NCBI RefSeq assembly: GCF_000471025.2
Contig: NZ_CP015840.1
Coordinates: 434,001 to 498,000, forward strand
Direction of reading: 5' to 3'
DNA: 64,000 nucleotides
DNA from: Chlamydia gallinacea 08-1274/3
GTDB lineage: Bacteria; Chlamydiota; Chlamydiia; Chlamydiales; Chlamydiaceae
Below, piece after piece: positions 55,049-64,000 of the stretch; the stretch's first letter is position 1, and each line of letters opens with the position of its first letter. The notes under the pieces were generated by a model. The model had not been told where the DNA came from. It saw nothing but the letters and a program-made list of their open reading frames with translations, and made no database searches. Made by a program: the position numbers and the translations under genes.

Positions 55049-56236
55049 TTAGAATCTGAATTGAGCATTGACGTGAGCAGCTCTTTCGTCAATTAAGCGT
55101 GCTTCACCAGTAATGGACCATTTATCAGCGTCAACTAAAGTGGCTCCAACGACAATACCACAAGCTTTGCGTGACTTCATCTTATTAATTTGCATAGAAG
55201 CAATTTGTACAGAGTCAACAAGTGTAGCTTGAGCATCAGCTGATCCTAAGAAGGATGGGTTCCAAGCTGTCAAGTCTAAAATTGGGGAGGCTAATTTTGG
55301 TTGTGCAATACGGATATTATCTGCATCAAAAGAAGCGCGAGACCATTTCACTCCGAGGTAAGGCACTAGCATATTGAGGCGGTAAGACAAAGCTAAACCA
55401 GCTTGCCATTCATGGTATTGAATGGTTGCAGATTTTGTATCTGTAGCTGCATCTGTCCCAGCCTCCTTAGGTAGAGGGAAAGCTTGATTCTTATATCCTC
55501 TAGGCTTGTGTACTGTGAATTGCGCAGGAGTACACAGAACATTTAATGTTTCAACCTTAGGCTTAGATTGTGCGTATTGGAATTCAGCTCCTAAAGTCGC
55601 ACAGCCGCACTCCCAAAGGGCTCCACGAGCACCAATACTCCAGGAGAACGAAGTATCTGTGTATAACTCAACAACACCTTGAGTTAAGAATACGTTAGGA
55701 ATACTATTAGCTACGTCTTTACTGCCAAGTCCGAACAAACCAACTACGCTAAAAGCATCCGAACCAGCTTTAAAATATCCACTTGAAGCTCCTAGAGTGC
55801 AGAAAACGTCAAAACGGTCCCAGATATTTAAAGCTAGATATGCAGCATTTGTTGCCCATTCAGCATCATGGATATGCTTGCCGTAAGCGACATTCGCTCT
55901 TGATGCAGCTGTAGTGACTGTAGTTCCTACACCAGGAGTACCACCAGTACCAGCCTGTGTATTACTAGTAGTAGGAGCTGCAGCCATATCCTCTACAGTT
56001 TTAGTAGTATCTGTTTTTAATACACGGTCGAAAACATAATCTCCGTAGAATCCTGCACGAATGCTAATAGCATCGCACCAAGTTGCGCAAGGATCGCAAG
56101 GGTCACCAGAAGTGCCTTCCCACATTGTCCCATCAATTAATAAACTTGGTTCAGCTGGATTCCCTACAGGCAAAGCTTGTAAGGAGGCAGTAGAACCTAC
56201 GGCAAACAACAATGCCGATTTCAAGAGTTTTTTCAT
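55049..56236 (-). CDS. ompA: Major outer membrane protein (MOMP)
   Basis: The 395-residue porin and major surface antigen has a 22-residue signal peptide (cleaved after LQA), starts [15 protein letters not shown] and ends in FRF. Conserved cysteines at [13 protein letters not shown] and KACG support disulfide cross-linking of the outer membrane complex. Variable domains lie at about residues 76-115, 157-182, 234-265 and 314-345; VD1 is rich in Thr and Gly. I start at ATG 56236 with AGAGGTGAGT ahead (a GTG six bases upstream is less likely). The sequence resembles the pneumoniae/psittaci/pecorum/avian group rather than C. trachomatis. Confidence 0.97.
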   Translation of the reverse strand: MKKLLKSALLFAVGSTASLQALPVGNPAEPSLLIDGTMWEGTSGDPCDPCATWCDAISIRAGFYGDYVFDRVLKTDTTKTVEDMAAAPTTSNTQAGTGGTPGVGTTVTTAASRANVAYGKHIHDAEWATNAAYLALNIWDRFDVFCTLGASSGYFKAGSDAFSVVGLFGLGSKDVANSIPNVFLTQGVVELYTDTSFSWSIGARGALWECGCATLGAEFQYAQSKPKVETLNVLCTPAQFTVHKPRGYKNQAFPLPKEAGTDAATDTKSATIQYHEWQAGLALSYRLNMLVPYLGVKWSRASFDADNIRIAQPKLASPILDLTAWNPSFLGSADAQATLVDSVQIASMQINKMKSRKACGIVVGATLVDADKWSITGEARLIDERAAHVNAQFRF

Positions 56237-56772
56237 ACTCACCTCTAAAGATTATGCTTATGTATCTTTTTCTTTTTGTGCTCGCTATTTTTTCTCTTTT
56301 GGCGGCACCATGTCCAAGTTAAAGCCAGACAAGATATCCTGTAGGCAATTAATGGCTTTGAGGAATGTCTTGCAAGTAAAAACAGCCTTAAGCATGAACA
56401 TACAGTTCACTACTCGAAAACATAACAAACTTTTCTTATTATAGTAAAGACGATAAGAATAAAGACTATTTTCTGGCATAAGTTTTAAGCAATCATTCCT
56501 TATGCTTGCTAATAAGTGAGACTAGGAATTTTTGTATACTTTTTTGTTTCTTATGCTGCTTAGAATAAGTTGGAATTGCCTTCACATAGGACTATAAAAA
56601 GACTTTCTCAGGCTATCTATTCTAGCGATTTTTTTTATTTATTTTAGTTAGATGTGTTCATTTCTTAGCTATTTTATCTCATTGTATTCTTGTTTTTAGC
56701 TGAACCAGCTTATGTTTGTCATCTGTGTTGTATAGCCAATCTCCTTGCCAGACATATAGTTGAGGCCCTAGT
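56237..56772. promoter_or_regulatory. 536-base divergent region between ompA and pbp2
   Basis: This gap holds the promoters for ompA (leftward) and pbp2 (rightward). On the minus strand TATAAT lies at 56438-56443, about 200 bases from the ompA start, with a weak -35 (GTCTTT) 17 bases upstream; a long untranslated leader is usual for chlamydial ompA, which has several reported starts. I see no credible gene in it. Confidence 0.4.
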
Positions 56773-59700
56773 ATGAGGTATATGAAATACCAGAAAAAAC
56801 GTCAGTCTTATCTTACTGTTCTTGAAAAAACGAACAGGATGTTGTTAGGGATTATCATTGTATTCGCTATTATTGCTGTGCGTTTGTGGCATTTAGCTGT
56901 TGTAGAACATGATCAAAAGCTAGAAGAAGCATATAAACCACAGATACGAGTGATTCCTGAACTTGTAGAGCGCGCGACAATTTGTGACCGTTTTGGCAAG
57001 GTATTGGCAGAGAATCGAATGCAGTATGATGTGAGCGTGACTTACGGAGCTATTCATGATTTGCCTTCGAGAGCTTGGCGTGTGAACGACCAAGGAGAAC
57101 AAGAGCTAGTTTTCGTAAGGAAAAATTATATTAGTCGGCTAGCAGAGTTGCTTGCTCAGGAATTGCATCTTGATAAAGAGATAATAGAAGATAATATCCA
57201 TGCTAAGGCATCTGTATTAGGTTCTATACCTTACTTAGTGCAGGCAAATGTTCCTGAGCGCACCTACCTGAAATTAAAAATGCTAGCTAAGCATTGGCCA
57301 GGCTTGCATGTTCAGCCTTCGGTATATCGTTATTATCCTTTGGGAAAGGTGGCTGCGGATATTTTAGGTTATGTGGGTCCCATTAGTGCTCAGGAATATA
57401 AACGTGTGATGCATGAATTGAGTAGGTTGCGTGAATGCGTGCGTGCCTATGAAGAAGGAGAAAACCCTAGTTTCCCGGATGGTTTGGCAAGTATTGATCA
57501 AGTGCGTTCTTTATTGCACTCCCTAGAAAATAATGCTTATAGTTTAAACGCTTTAGTAGGAAAATTGGGAATCGAGTCTTCGTGGGATGGACAGCTGCGA
57601 GGGCAATTAGGAAAAAAAACAGTTCTTGTAGATCGTCGGGGAAATTTTATTCAGGAACTACAGAATGTATCTGCAGTTCCAGGGAAGAAGCTGCAGCTAA
57701 CATTATCAGCGGAATTACAAGAATTTGCGGATTCTTTGCTTATGGAGCATGAGAAAATAGAATCCTTTCGTTCTGTGCAGTCTTTAAAAAAGCAAAAGTT
57801 ATTACCTCCTTTATTTCCTTGGATTAAGGGCGGGGCTATTATTGCTTTAGATCCTAATAATGGCCAGATACTGGCTATGGCTTCATCTCCTCGTTATGAA
57901 GGGAACGATTTCGTACATATGCGGATCAATTCTGAATCCAACGAAGAGAGATCTTCTGTGTGTCGCTGGCTAGAAAATACAGAACATCTTGCTGAATTAT
58001 ATGATAGGAAGGTCCCTCTAAAGAGGGAAAAAAAGGATCCTAGTACAGGAGAATATTATGATGAAGAGCTTCTTTTAACTTTCGATTATTTTTTGGATTT
58101 CATTTTGCCTGATATTTCTGAAGTTAAAAATATTATCAAACAACGAGGAACTTTAGGCAATGCAGTACGACTGCAGCAGTGTGTTACGAAGTTATTGCAA
58201 TGTTTTTCTTATTCTCAAGAGTCTTGCCCATGTTCTTCTATTTTTGATGCTGTGTTTTCTCCTGAAGAAGGTCATCATGCTATAGGGAAAGTGATTTCTG
58301 TTAAACAACAACAATGGATAGCACGCTGTTGTCAGGAACATCAGCAAGAGATCACTGAAATTAAGGGAGAACTTTTGGAGTTTTTTGCAGGGCTTCCTGC
58401 AAATTATGATAAAATTCTTCTTGTGGATTTATTTCAATTAGTTGTAGATCCGGAACGCATACATCCAGAGTTGCTTGCGTCTTTTGACTGTTTATCATTA
58501 TCTACCTTTTTTGATTTGCAGGGGCATTATATTGCTTTACGTAGTGCTTTTTCAAAAATTGTAGAGACTATGTTTTCTGAGATAGATTTTAAAAATTGGA
58601 GAAAGCAGTCCTTTGCTAAACTTCTAGAAATGAAAAGGAAACAAGAAAAAGAACGTAAGCAACGGTACCCCACACCTTATGTGGATTATCTTTTAGAAGA
58701 AAAACGAAAGCAGTATCAGGATTTTCGTTATCGTTATTTGGATGCATTTTTAGTATACTTGTTTTCTGATGTTGACATTGTAGAAGATTTGCAACCCTAT
58801 TATGAGGCTTTGTCTCTGTGGAAGCAAGAGTTAGGAAGTGGTGCGCACAAGGCTTTGCCTTGGTATGAGCACTATCGATTTTTACAGCAGCATCTTTCTT
58901 ATTTTTCTAGTCACCTTTTGCACTTGTTTTTGTCATTTCGTGAGTTTTCCGAATTACAGCGGCCTTTGTATGGAGAATATCCACTGATGCTAACTAAAAA
59001 TATGCCGCAAAAAGAACAAGATTTGGCATCAGCATTTTATCCTACATATGGTTATGGGTATTTGCGATCGCATTCTTTTGCGCAAGCAGCAACTTTGGGG
59101 TCCATTTTCAAGTTAGTTTCTGCTTATTCTGTGTTATCACAAGAAGTGTTACGGGGACATGAGGATATAGACTATCTTTCTAAATTATTGGTGATTTTAG
59201 ATCGGCAGTCTTGTAAGCATTCCAGTGCGAAGCCTCATGTAGGTTTTTTTCAGAGTGGCATGCCGATTCCTGTGTTTTATCGTGGGGGTGTTTTGCCTAA
59301 GAATGATTATGTAGGTCGTGGCTGTATTGATTTGCTTTCAGCTTTAGAGATGTCAAGTAATCCCTATTTTTCTTTGTTGGTTGGTGATTATCTTGCTGAT
59401 CCTGAGGATCTATGTCATGCTGCGACTTTATTTGGTTTTGGTGAAAAAACGGGTATAGGGATTCCTGGAGAATACCCAGGAATGATTCCTCAGGATGTTT
59501 CGTATAATCGCTCGGGGTTATATGCTACAGCTATAGGTCAACATACCTTAGTTGTTACTCCTTTACAGACAGCAGGGATGTTGGCTGCCATAGTCAATGG
59601 CGGTGTTCTTTATGTTCCTAATTTAGTTTTAGGTTCGTGGGAGGGAGACTGTTTTTCTCCTGTAGTTTCTAAGCAGAAGCGTCATGTGTTTATGCCAGAG

Positions 59701-60060
59701 GTGATTGCGAATTTATTTAAATTAGGTATGCGTAATGTGATTTGGGGGAATTATGGAACAACGCGTAGTATTCAGAATCAGTTTTGTCCTGAATTGCTTT
59801 CACGTATCATTGGTAAAACGAGTACAGCAGAATCTATTGTACGTGTCGGTTTAGATCGGCAGTATGGTAGTATGAAAATGAAACATATTTGGTTTGCTGC
59901 TGTTGGGTTTGCAGATAAGGAACTCACACAGCCAGATATTGTTGTGATTGTTTACTTGCGGTTAGGAGAATTTGGTAGGGATGCCGCACCTATGGCTGTG
60001 AAGATGATTGATAAGTGGAATAAAATAAAAAAAAGAGAAATTTTTTCTCAGGATTCGTGA
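56773..60060 (+). CDS. pbp2: Penicillin-binding protein 2, enlarged transpeptidase
   Basis: The 1095-residue class B PBP has an N-terminal membrane helix (about 23-43), the dimerisation domain, and a transpeptidase domain with S777-I-F-K780, S861-S-N863 and K1015-T-S1017 motifs. The KTS form replaces the usual KTG or KSG. E. coli PBP2 has 633 residues with the catalytic Ser at 330; here about 375 extra residues (about 385-760), rich in charged coiled coil, separate the start of the transpeptidase domain (GGAIIALDPNNGQILAMASS) from the first motif. It cross-links septal peptidoglycan with MreB/RodA. CT682 is similar in size. An ATG at 56782 is also possible. Confidence 0.93.
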   Translation: MRYMKYQKKRQSYLTVLEKTNRMLLGIIIVFAIIAVRLWHLAVVEHDQKLEEAYKPQIRVIPELVERATICDRFGKVLAENRMQYDVSVTYGAIHDLPSRAWRVNDQGEQELVFVRKNYISRLAELLAQELHLDKEIIEDNIHAKASVLGSIPYLVQANVPERTYLKLKMLAKHWPGLHVQPSVYRYYPLGKVAADILGYVGPISAQEYKRVMHELSRLRECVRAYEEGENPSFPDGLASIDQVRSLLHSLENNAYSLNALVGKLGIESSWDGQLRGQLGKKTVLVDRRGNFIQELQNVSAVPGKKLQLTLSAELQEFADSLLMEHEKIESFRSVQSLKKQKLLPPLFPWIKGGAIIALDPNNGQILAMASSPRYEGNDFVHMRINSESNEERSSVCRWLENTEHLAELYDRKVPLKREKKDPSTGEYYDEELLLTFDYFLDFILPDISEVKNIIKQRGTLGNAVRLQQCVTKLLQCFSYSQESCPCSSIFDAVFSPEEGHHAIGKVISVKQQQWIARCCQEHQQEITEIKGELLEFFAGLPANYDKILLVDLFQLVVDPERIHPELLASFDCLSLSTFFDLQGHYIALRSAFSKIVETMFSEIDFKNWRKQSFAKLLEMKRKQEKERKQRYPTPYVDYLLEEKRKQYQDFRYRYLDAFLVYLFSDVDIVEDLQPYYEALSLWKQELGSGAHKALPWYEHYRFLQQHLSYFSSHLLHLFLSFREFSELQRPLYGEYPLMLTKNMPQKEQDLASAFYPTYGYGYLRSHSFAQAATLGSIFKLVSAYSVLSQEVLRGHEDIDYLSKLLVILDRQSCKHSSAKPHVGFFQSGMPIPVFYRGGVLPKNDYVGRGCIDLLSALEMSSNPYFSLLVGDYLADPEDLCHAATLFGFGEKTGIGIPGEYPGMIPQDVSYNRSGLYATAIGQHTLVVTPLQTAGMLAAIVNGGVLYVPNLVLGSWEGDCFSPVVSKQKRHVFMPEVIANLFKLGMRNVIWGNYGTTRSIQNQFCPELLSRIIGKTSTAESIVRVGLDRQYGSMKMKHIWFAAVGFADKELTQPDIVVIVYLRLGEFGRDAAPMAVKMIDKWNKIKKREIFSQDS

Positions 60061-60062
60061 GT

Positions 60063-60079
60063 TTGGCATGCTTTTCGCT
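60063..60079 (+). promoter_or_regulatory. Sigma54-type promoter ahead of the TPR gene
   Basis: TTGGCATG, four bases, TCGCT: the same element as at 26834 with one spacer base changed, and both are followed by CCT. The spacing fits -24/-12. Predicted transcription would start about 12 bases past the GC, near 60090, some 33 bases before the ATG. It begins 3 bases after the pbp2 stop. Confidence 0.65.
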
Positions 60080-60122
60080 CCTGTAAAATAGCAAAGACAA
60101 TTTGTGTGCAGGAGAAGCATTC

Positions 60123-61118
60123 ATGGAAGACGCTGCGAAACATCTAGCAAAAGAATTCCTTTGTTCAGGAATTAATTTCTTTTTGAGTGGGGAATATGAA
60201 CAAGCAGAACGAAGATTACAAGAAGCCCTGGAGCTAGATCCTTCAGCAGCGCTGGCTTATTGTTATTTAGGGATTATTGCTTTAGAGACGGGAAGAGTAT
60301 CCGAGGCCTTGGTGTGGTGTGCTAAGGGGTTGGAATCTGAACCTGGGGATAGCTATTTACGGTATTGCTATGGAGTAGCTTTAGATCGAGATCATCGTTA
60401 TGAGGAGGCTGTTGAGCACTACCGTGCCTATGTTCTTTTACATCCTGAGGACATCGAGTGTTGGTTTAGTCTAGGAGGCGTGTATCATCGCTTAGGAAAG
60501 CATGATGAGGCTTTGGCTTGCTTTGATAAGATCCTAGAGTTAGATCCTTGGAACCCACAGAGTTTATATAACAAATCGGTAGTTTTAACGGATTTAGGTG
60601 ATGAACAGGGATCCATCAGTTTGTTAGAGTCCACGGTAAATAAGAATCCTTTATATTGGAAAGCTTGGATAAAGCTAGGGTATTTACTTTCTAAGCATAA
60701 GCAATGGGATAAAGCTACAGAAGCTTATGAGAGAGTGGTGCAATTGCGTCCTGATTTAGCAGATGGTCATTATAACTTAGGTTTGTGTTATCTTACTTTA
60801 GATAAAACCCGTTTGGCATTAAAGGCTTTTCAGGAAGCGTTATTTTTAAATTCCGAAGATGCAGATGCACATTTTTATGTAGGGCTTGCCTACATGGATC
60901 TCAAGCAAAATCAGCAAGCTTCTGAAGCATTTCATCGTGCTTTAGGGATTAATTTGGAACACGAACGATCTCATTATTTACTTGGCTACTTGTATCACAT
61001 GGAAGGACAGACAGAAAAAGCAGAGAAGGAGTTACAGTTTTTAACTGTTAAGGATTCTATGTTTGCCCCTTTATTACAGAAAACGGTTTCTTCAGGATCC
61101 TCAGGCATTTTGGAGTGA
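60123..61118 (+). CDS. Tetratricopeptide repeat protein (CT683-like)
   Basis: The 331-residue soluble protein consists almost entirely of about eight TPR repeats, with canonical helix pairs such as ALAYCYLGIIALETGRVSEA, AWIKLGYLLSKHKQWDKATE and AHFYVGLAYMDLKQNQQASE. There is no signal peptide. I start at ATG 60123 with AGGAG ahead; the frame is open to 60102. TPRs bind peptides or proteins; the partner is unknown. Together with the 58-residue gene at 26891 it appears under sigma54 control. Confidence 0.85.
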   Translation: MEDAAKHLAKEFLCSGINFFLSGEYEQAERRLQEALELDPSAALAYCYLGIIALETGRVSEALVWCAKGLESEPGDSYLRYCYGVALDRDHRYEEAVEHYRAYVLLHPEDIECWFSLGGVYHRLGKHDEALACFDKILELDPWNPQSLYNKSVVLTDLGDEQGSISLLESTVNKNPLYWKAWIKLGYLLSKHKQWDKATEAYERVVQLRPDLADGHYNLGLCYLTLDKTRLALKAFQEALFLNSEDADAHFYVGLAYMDLKQNQQASEAFHRALGINLEHERSHYLLGYLYHMEGQTEKAEKELQFLTVKDSMFAPLLQKTVSSGSSGILE

Positions 61119-61423
61119 ATTGGCTTGTTTCTGCGAGTGGAATTTTGTAGAAAAAATAAAAAAATCATAAACTTAGAAGACAAAAAATATATAAGTATTA
61201 AAATGGTAGCAAGTTTGTAAGGTTTTCGATCTTTCAAGCTTAATGTGTGATCTCAATAAGAATGTCCTGTGTTAACATTCTTTTCTAATAGGAGGGAAGT
61301 AGGAGCTACGGCTTCTCCCCTCCTTCTTTCGTGTTTTGAAAAATATTGTAAATATGCTAACGTGATTGCTCTTTTATATGGCTCTACACAAGCAAATGTT
61401 ATGGTGCACCAAGACGGGGCATA
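61119..61423. other. 305-base gap between the TPR gene and sufB with two hairpins
   Basis: No gene is seen. A terminator hairpin lies at 61258-61284 and a second, unusually GC-rich hairpin at 61291-61323 (GGAGGGAAG with CTTCTCCCCTCC, mostly paired, followed by T-rich bases). The sufB promoter must lie between 61325 and 61423 or within the hairpins. Confidence 0.5.
61258..61284 (+). terminator. Terminator after the TPR gene
   Basis: AAGAATGT and ACATTCTT form an 8-base-pair stem with a 9-base loop, followed by TT. Confidence 0.6.
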
Positions 61424-62878
61424 ATGGATCAATCTATAGAAGAATTTTTACATAACCGTGAAGATTACCCCTACGGTTTTGTCACGCCAATAGAGTCTCA
61501 AGGAGTTGCGAAAGGTCTTAGTGAAGAAGTGATTAAAAAAATTTCTTCTTTACGTAAAGAGCCTGAGTTTATTTTAGATTTTCGGTTAAAGGCCTACCAA
61601 TATTGGAAGAGTCTGCAAGAGCCTGTTTGGGCGCGGTTGAACTACCATCCTGTGGATTATGAGAATATTGTCTATTTTTCTGCTCCTAAGCAAAAAAAAC
61701 CCTTAGGAAATTTGGAAGAAGCGGACCCTGAAATTTTAAATACGTTTAAAAAATTAGGGATTCCCCTAGATGAGCAGAAGCGTTTGCTGAATGTACAGAA
61801 TGTGGCCGTTGATTTAGTTTTTGACTCTGTTTCTATAGGCACAACTTTCAAAGAATCTTTGGATAAGGCCGGGGTGATTTTTTGCTCAATGACTGAGGCA
61901 ATTCATAAGTATCCGGATCTTATAAAGAAATATTTAGGGTCTGTTGTTTCTTCTCGGGATAATTATTTTGCCGCTTTGAATGCTGCCGTATTTAGTGACG
62001 GATCTTTTGTTTATGTTCCTAAAGGCGTGCATTGTCCTATGGAAATTTCTACTTATTTTAGAATTAATGATAAAGAAGCAGGGCAGTTTGAGCGTACATT
62101 AATTATTGCTGAAGAAGGCTCGTTTGTAAGTTATTTAGAAGGATGCACGGCCCCGTCATATTCTTCCAATCAGTTGCATGCTGCTGTTGTTGAGTTAGTG
62201 GCTCATGAAAGGGCAACTATTCGTTATTCTACTGTTCAGAATTGGTTTTCTGGGGATAAGAATACGGGTCAGGGGGGCATATATAATTTTGTGACTAAGC
62301 GAGGTTTATGTGCGGGAGATAAATCTAAAATCTCTTGGTCTCAGGTGGAAGTAGGTGCAGCAATTACGTGGAAATATCCTAGTTGTATTTTGAAAGGACG
62401 TGAAAGTGTAGGAGAATTTTACTCCATAGCTTTAACTAATGGGAGGATGCAAGCAGATACCGGGACAAAAATGATGCATGTTGGAGAGAATACGACATCT
62501 ACAATTGTTTCCAAGGGAATTTCTGCTGATCAGTCGCAAAATACATTTAGAAGTCTTGTATCTATATCTCAAGGTGCGCGTGGTAGTTGTAACTATACGC
62601 AATGTGATTCCATGCTGGTAGGGAAATCGTGCGGAGCTTATACGGATCCTAAGATTATTGTGAAAAATCCACAGTCTTCTGTTGAGCATGAGGCAACGAC
62701 ATCAAAGTTGCGAGCTGAGCAATTGCTGTATTTGCGTAGCCGAGGGTTGAGTGCTGAGGAAGCTGTGAGTTTGGTTGTTCATGGTTTTTGCCGTGAAATT
62801 ATAGATCAGTTGCCTCTAGAGTTTGCTCGCGAGGCATTAAAGTTATTGTTTGTTAAGTTAGAAAATAGCGTGGGTTAG
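61424..62878 (+). CDS. sufB: Fe-S cluster scaffold protein SufB
   Basis: The 484-residue protein assembles Fe-S clusters in the SufBCD complex. Recognisable parts are [11 protein letters not shown] near the start, [39 protein letters not shown] and [19 protein letters not shown] with the C-terminal GLSAEEA. The stop is 4 bases before sufC. Chlamydiae have the SUF system with no ISC operon in this window. Confidence 0.95.
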   Translation: MDQSIEEFLHNREDYPYGFVTPIESQGVAKGLSEEVIKKISSLRKEPEFILDFRLKAYQYWKSLQEPVWARLNYHPVDYENIVYFSAPKQKKPLGNLEEADPEILNTFKKLGIPLDEQKRLLNVQNVAVDLVFDSVSIGTTFKESLDKAGVIFCSMTEAIHKYPDLIKKYLGSVVSSRDNYFAALNAAVFSDGSFVYVPKGVHCPMEISTYFRINDKEAGQFERTLIIAEEGSFVSYLEGCTAPSYSSNQLHAAVVELVAHERATIRYSTVQNWFSGDKNTGQGGIYNFVTKRGLCAGDKSKISWSQVEVGAAITWKYPSCILKGRESVGEFYSIALTNGRMQADTGTKMMHVGENTTSTIVSKGISADQSQNTFRSLVSISQGARGSCNYTQCDSMLVGKSCGAYTDPKIIVKNPQSSVEHEATTSKLRAEQLLYLRSRGLSAEEAVSLVVHGFCREIIDQLPLEFAREALKLLFVKLENSVG

Positions 62879-62882
62879 TCAA

Positions 62883-63656
62883 ATGCTACGGATACAAAAC
62901 TTACATGTATGTTGTGAAGATGTGAAAATATTAGATAATTTCAACATTCACATGCGTCCAGGAGAATTACATGTAATTATGGGGCCGAATGGCGCAGGGA
63001 AATCGACTTTGGCTAAAGTGCTTTCTGGAGACGATAGTGTGTCGGTTATTTCCGGGGACATATATTTGTTAGGTCAGGATATCTTAGAGAAAGCTCCTGA
63101 AGAACGTGCACAATCTGGGCTGTTTATTAGTTTCCAGCAACCTCCTGAAATCCCGGGGGTGAATAATCGCTTGTTTTTAAAAGACGCGTATAATGCGTGT
63201 AAGCGCTCCCGAAAGGAAGAAGAGCTATCTGATGCGGCTTTTGATATGTTGTTATCTTCTATTGCAGAGACCTATGAGTTTCCTCTAATAGATCAGTTTT
63301 TAGAAAGAAACGTGAATGAAGGATTTTCTGGGGGAGAAAGGAAGAAAAATGAGATTTGGCAAATGCTTGTTTTAGAGCCAGAAATGATCGTGCTTGATGA
63401 GCCAGATTCTGGTTTGGATGTTGTTGCTTTAAAATGTTTGTGTAGAGTGCTTGAGAAATATCGTGATCTGCATCCTAAAAGTACATTATGCATAGTTACG
63501 CATAATCCTAAACTTGGGAATCTTCTTCGTCCTGATCATGTGCATATTTTATTGGAAGGTAGTATTGCGTGTTCTGGAGGAGCTGATTTAATGCAGGAGT
63601 TGGAAAACAAAAGTTATCATGAAGTATTTCAGGAGTTATCGAAGGGCATATGTTAG
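62883..63656 (+). CDS. sufC: SufC ATPase
   Basis: The 257-residue ABC-type ATPase has Walker A GPNGAGKST (K40), signature GFSGGERKKNE and Walker B MIVLDEPDSGLDV. SufC drives SufBD conformational change. Its stop overlaps the sufD start by 7 bases. Confidence 0.96.
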   Translation: MLRIQNLHVCCEDVKILDNFNIHMRPGELHVIMGPNGAGKSTLAKVLSGDDSVSVISGDIYLLGQDILEKAPEERAQSGLFISFQQPPEIPGVNNRLFLKDAYNACKRSRKEEELSDAAFDMLLSSIAETYEFPLIDQFLERNVNEGFSGGERKKNEIWQMLVLEPEMIVLDEPDSGLDVVALKCLCRVLEKYRDLHPKSTLCIVTHNPKLGNLLRPDHVHILLEGSIACSGGADLMQELENKSYHEVFQELSKGIC

Positions 63657-64000
63657 GTTCATTAGAACATAGTTCTCCTGTTGTGAAAGATTCTTCTGTA
63701 CATCAAGCTGCTCAAGCGTGTTGGTATCGCCATGCAAATACTGAGGAGCTTAAGGACTTCTTTCGTTGGTTTTCTTGGATAAAGGATATATCGTTATCTC
63801 CGGAGAAGTACTATTTAGCTCACGGAGCTTTAGAAACGGCAAAACAACAATGGTTACACCATCATTATTCTTTATCTGCGGAATGTATATTGATTAATGG
63901 AAAATATGAAGCTTCGCTTTCCCAGTTACCGGATGGGGTTCTTGCTATGTCTTTAGGGGAGGCACAATCGGTATTTTCTAATTTACTTCGTGTATATGAT
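63650..64000 (+). CDS. sufD: Fe-S assembly protein SufD (N-terminal part, cut by window edge)
   Basis: The reading frame from ATG 63650 stays open for 117 codons to the window edge. It begins MLGSLEHSSPVVKDSS and contains FFRWFSWIKDISLSPEKYYL. Position directly after sufC and divergent N-terminus, typical of SufD, support the call; the diagnostic C-terminal part is not present. Confidence 0.75.
   Translation, partial: MLGSLEHSSPVVKDSSVHQAAQACWYRHANTEELKDFFRWFSWIKDISLSPEKYYLAHGALETAKQQWLHHHYSLSAECILINGKYEASLSQLPDGVLAMSLGEAQSVFSNLLRVYD

Noticed and set aside
54898..55092. 64-codon open frame on the minus strand
   Set aside because: It crosses the ompA 3' end and its terminator, and has no ribosome site.

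Overview
The window is chlamydial chromosome. The AT-rich sequence carries the major outer membrane protein gene ompA, a type III secretion (T3S) locus in the characteristic chlamydial order (scc4-cdsD-E-F-G-x-N-O-P-Q-pkn5-cdsC), DUF582 effector-family genes, the giant form of GreA and a Kdo synthase/LPS export operon. The MOMP sequence and gene order point to the C. pneumoniae/psittaci/pecorum/avian side of the genus rather than to C. trachomatis or C. muridarum. I cannot name the species securely. I see no insertion sequence, prophage, CRISPR array, rRNA or integron; the region is dense core chromosome with two effector-rich patches.

Layout. 1-5.7 kb: start of nqrA, a CT635-like T3S chaperone, a giant greA, tRNA-Ala, an aspartate/aromatic aminotransferase and mreC. 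5.6-11.8 kb: recC-recB on the minus strand. 11.8-17.9 kb: an MFS lysophospholipid-type transporter, trhO, rpsD, nfo and murJ. 18-27.1 kb: an accessory, host-interaction patch with a signal-peptide-bearing outer membrane protein (CT623 family), the CT622/TaiP-type effector, two divergent DUF582 proteins and a 58-residue protein behind a sigma54-like promoter. 27-31.5 kb: kdsA-lptC-lptB, tRNA-Arg, khpA, rluD and two small unknown genes. 31.6-36.3 kb: a second, short type II topoisomerase pair and a short hemA. 36.7-49.4 kb: the T3S locus on the plus strand. 49.5-54.8 kb: tRNA-Thr, mcsA-mcsB, tRNA-Lys, tRNA-Glu, the rpsB-tsf-pyrH-frr operon and tRNA-Gly. 55-64 kb: ompA, a greatly enlarged PBP2, a TPR protein behind a second sigma54-like promoter, and sufB-sufC-sufD (sufD runs off the end).

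How the genes fit together. The T3S locus supplies the inner ring protein, needle and needle co-chaperones, ATPase, stalk, needle-length regulator, C-ring protein, kinase and secretin. The CT622-like and DUF582 proteins are probable cargo of this apparatus, and the CT635-like protein at the left edge is the probable chaperone of the CT622-like effector. MreC, MurJ and PBP2 belong to the minimal chlamydial division/peptidoglycan system. KdsA, LptC and LptB couple Kdo synthesis to LPS export, and MOMP plus the CT623-like protein are outer membrane products.

The points most worth a second look are: two nearly identical sigma54-type promoters 33 kb apart; a divergent gene pair whose start codons interlock in the four bases CATG; a PBP2 with an insertion of several hundred residues and a KTS third motif; an McsB-like protein that has lost kinase signature residues; a 150-residue uncharacterised tail on the MFS transporter; and several perfect inverted repeats in leader regions. 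All functional statements rest on reading motifs by eye and on family knowledge; no database search was run.
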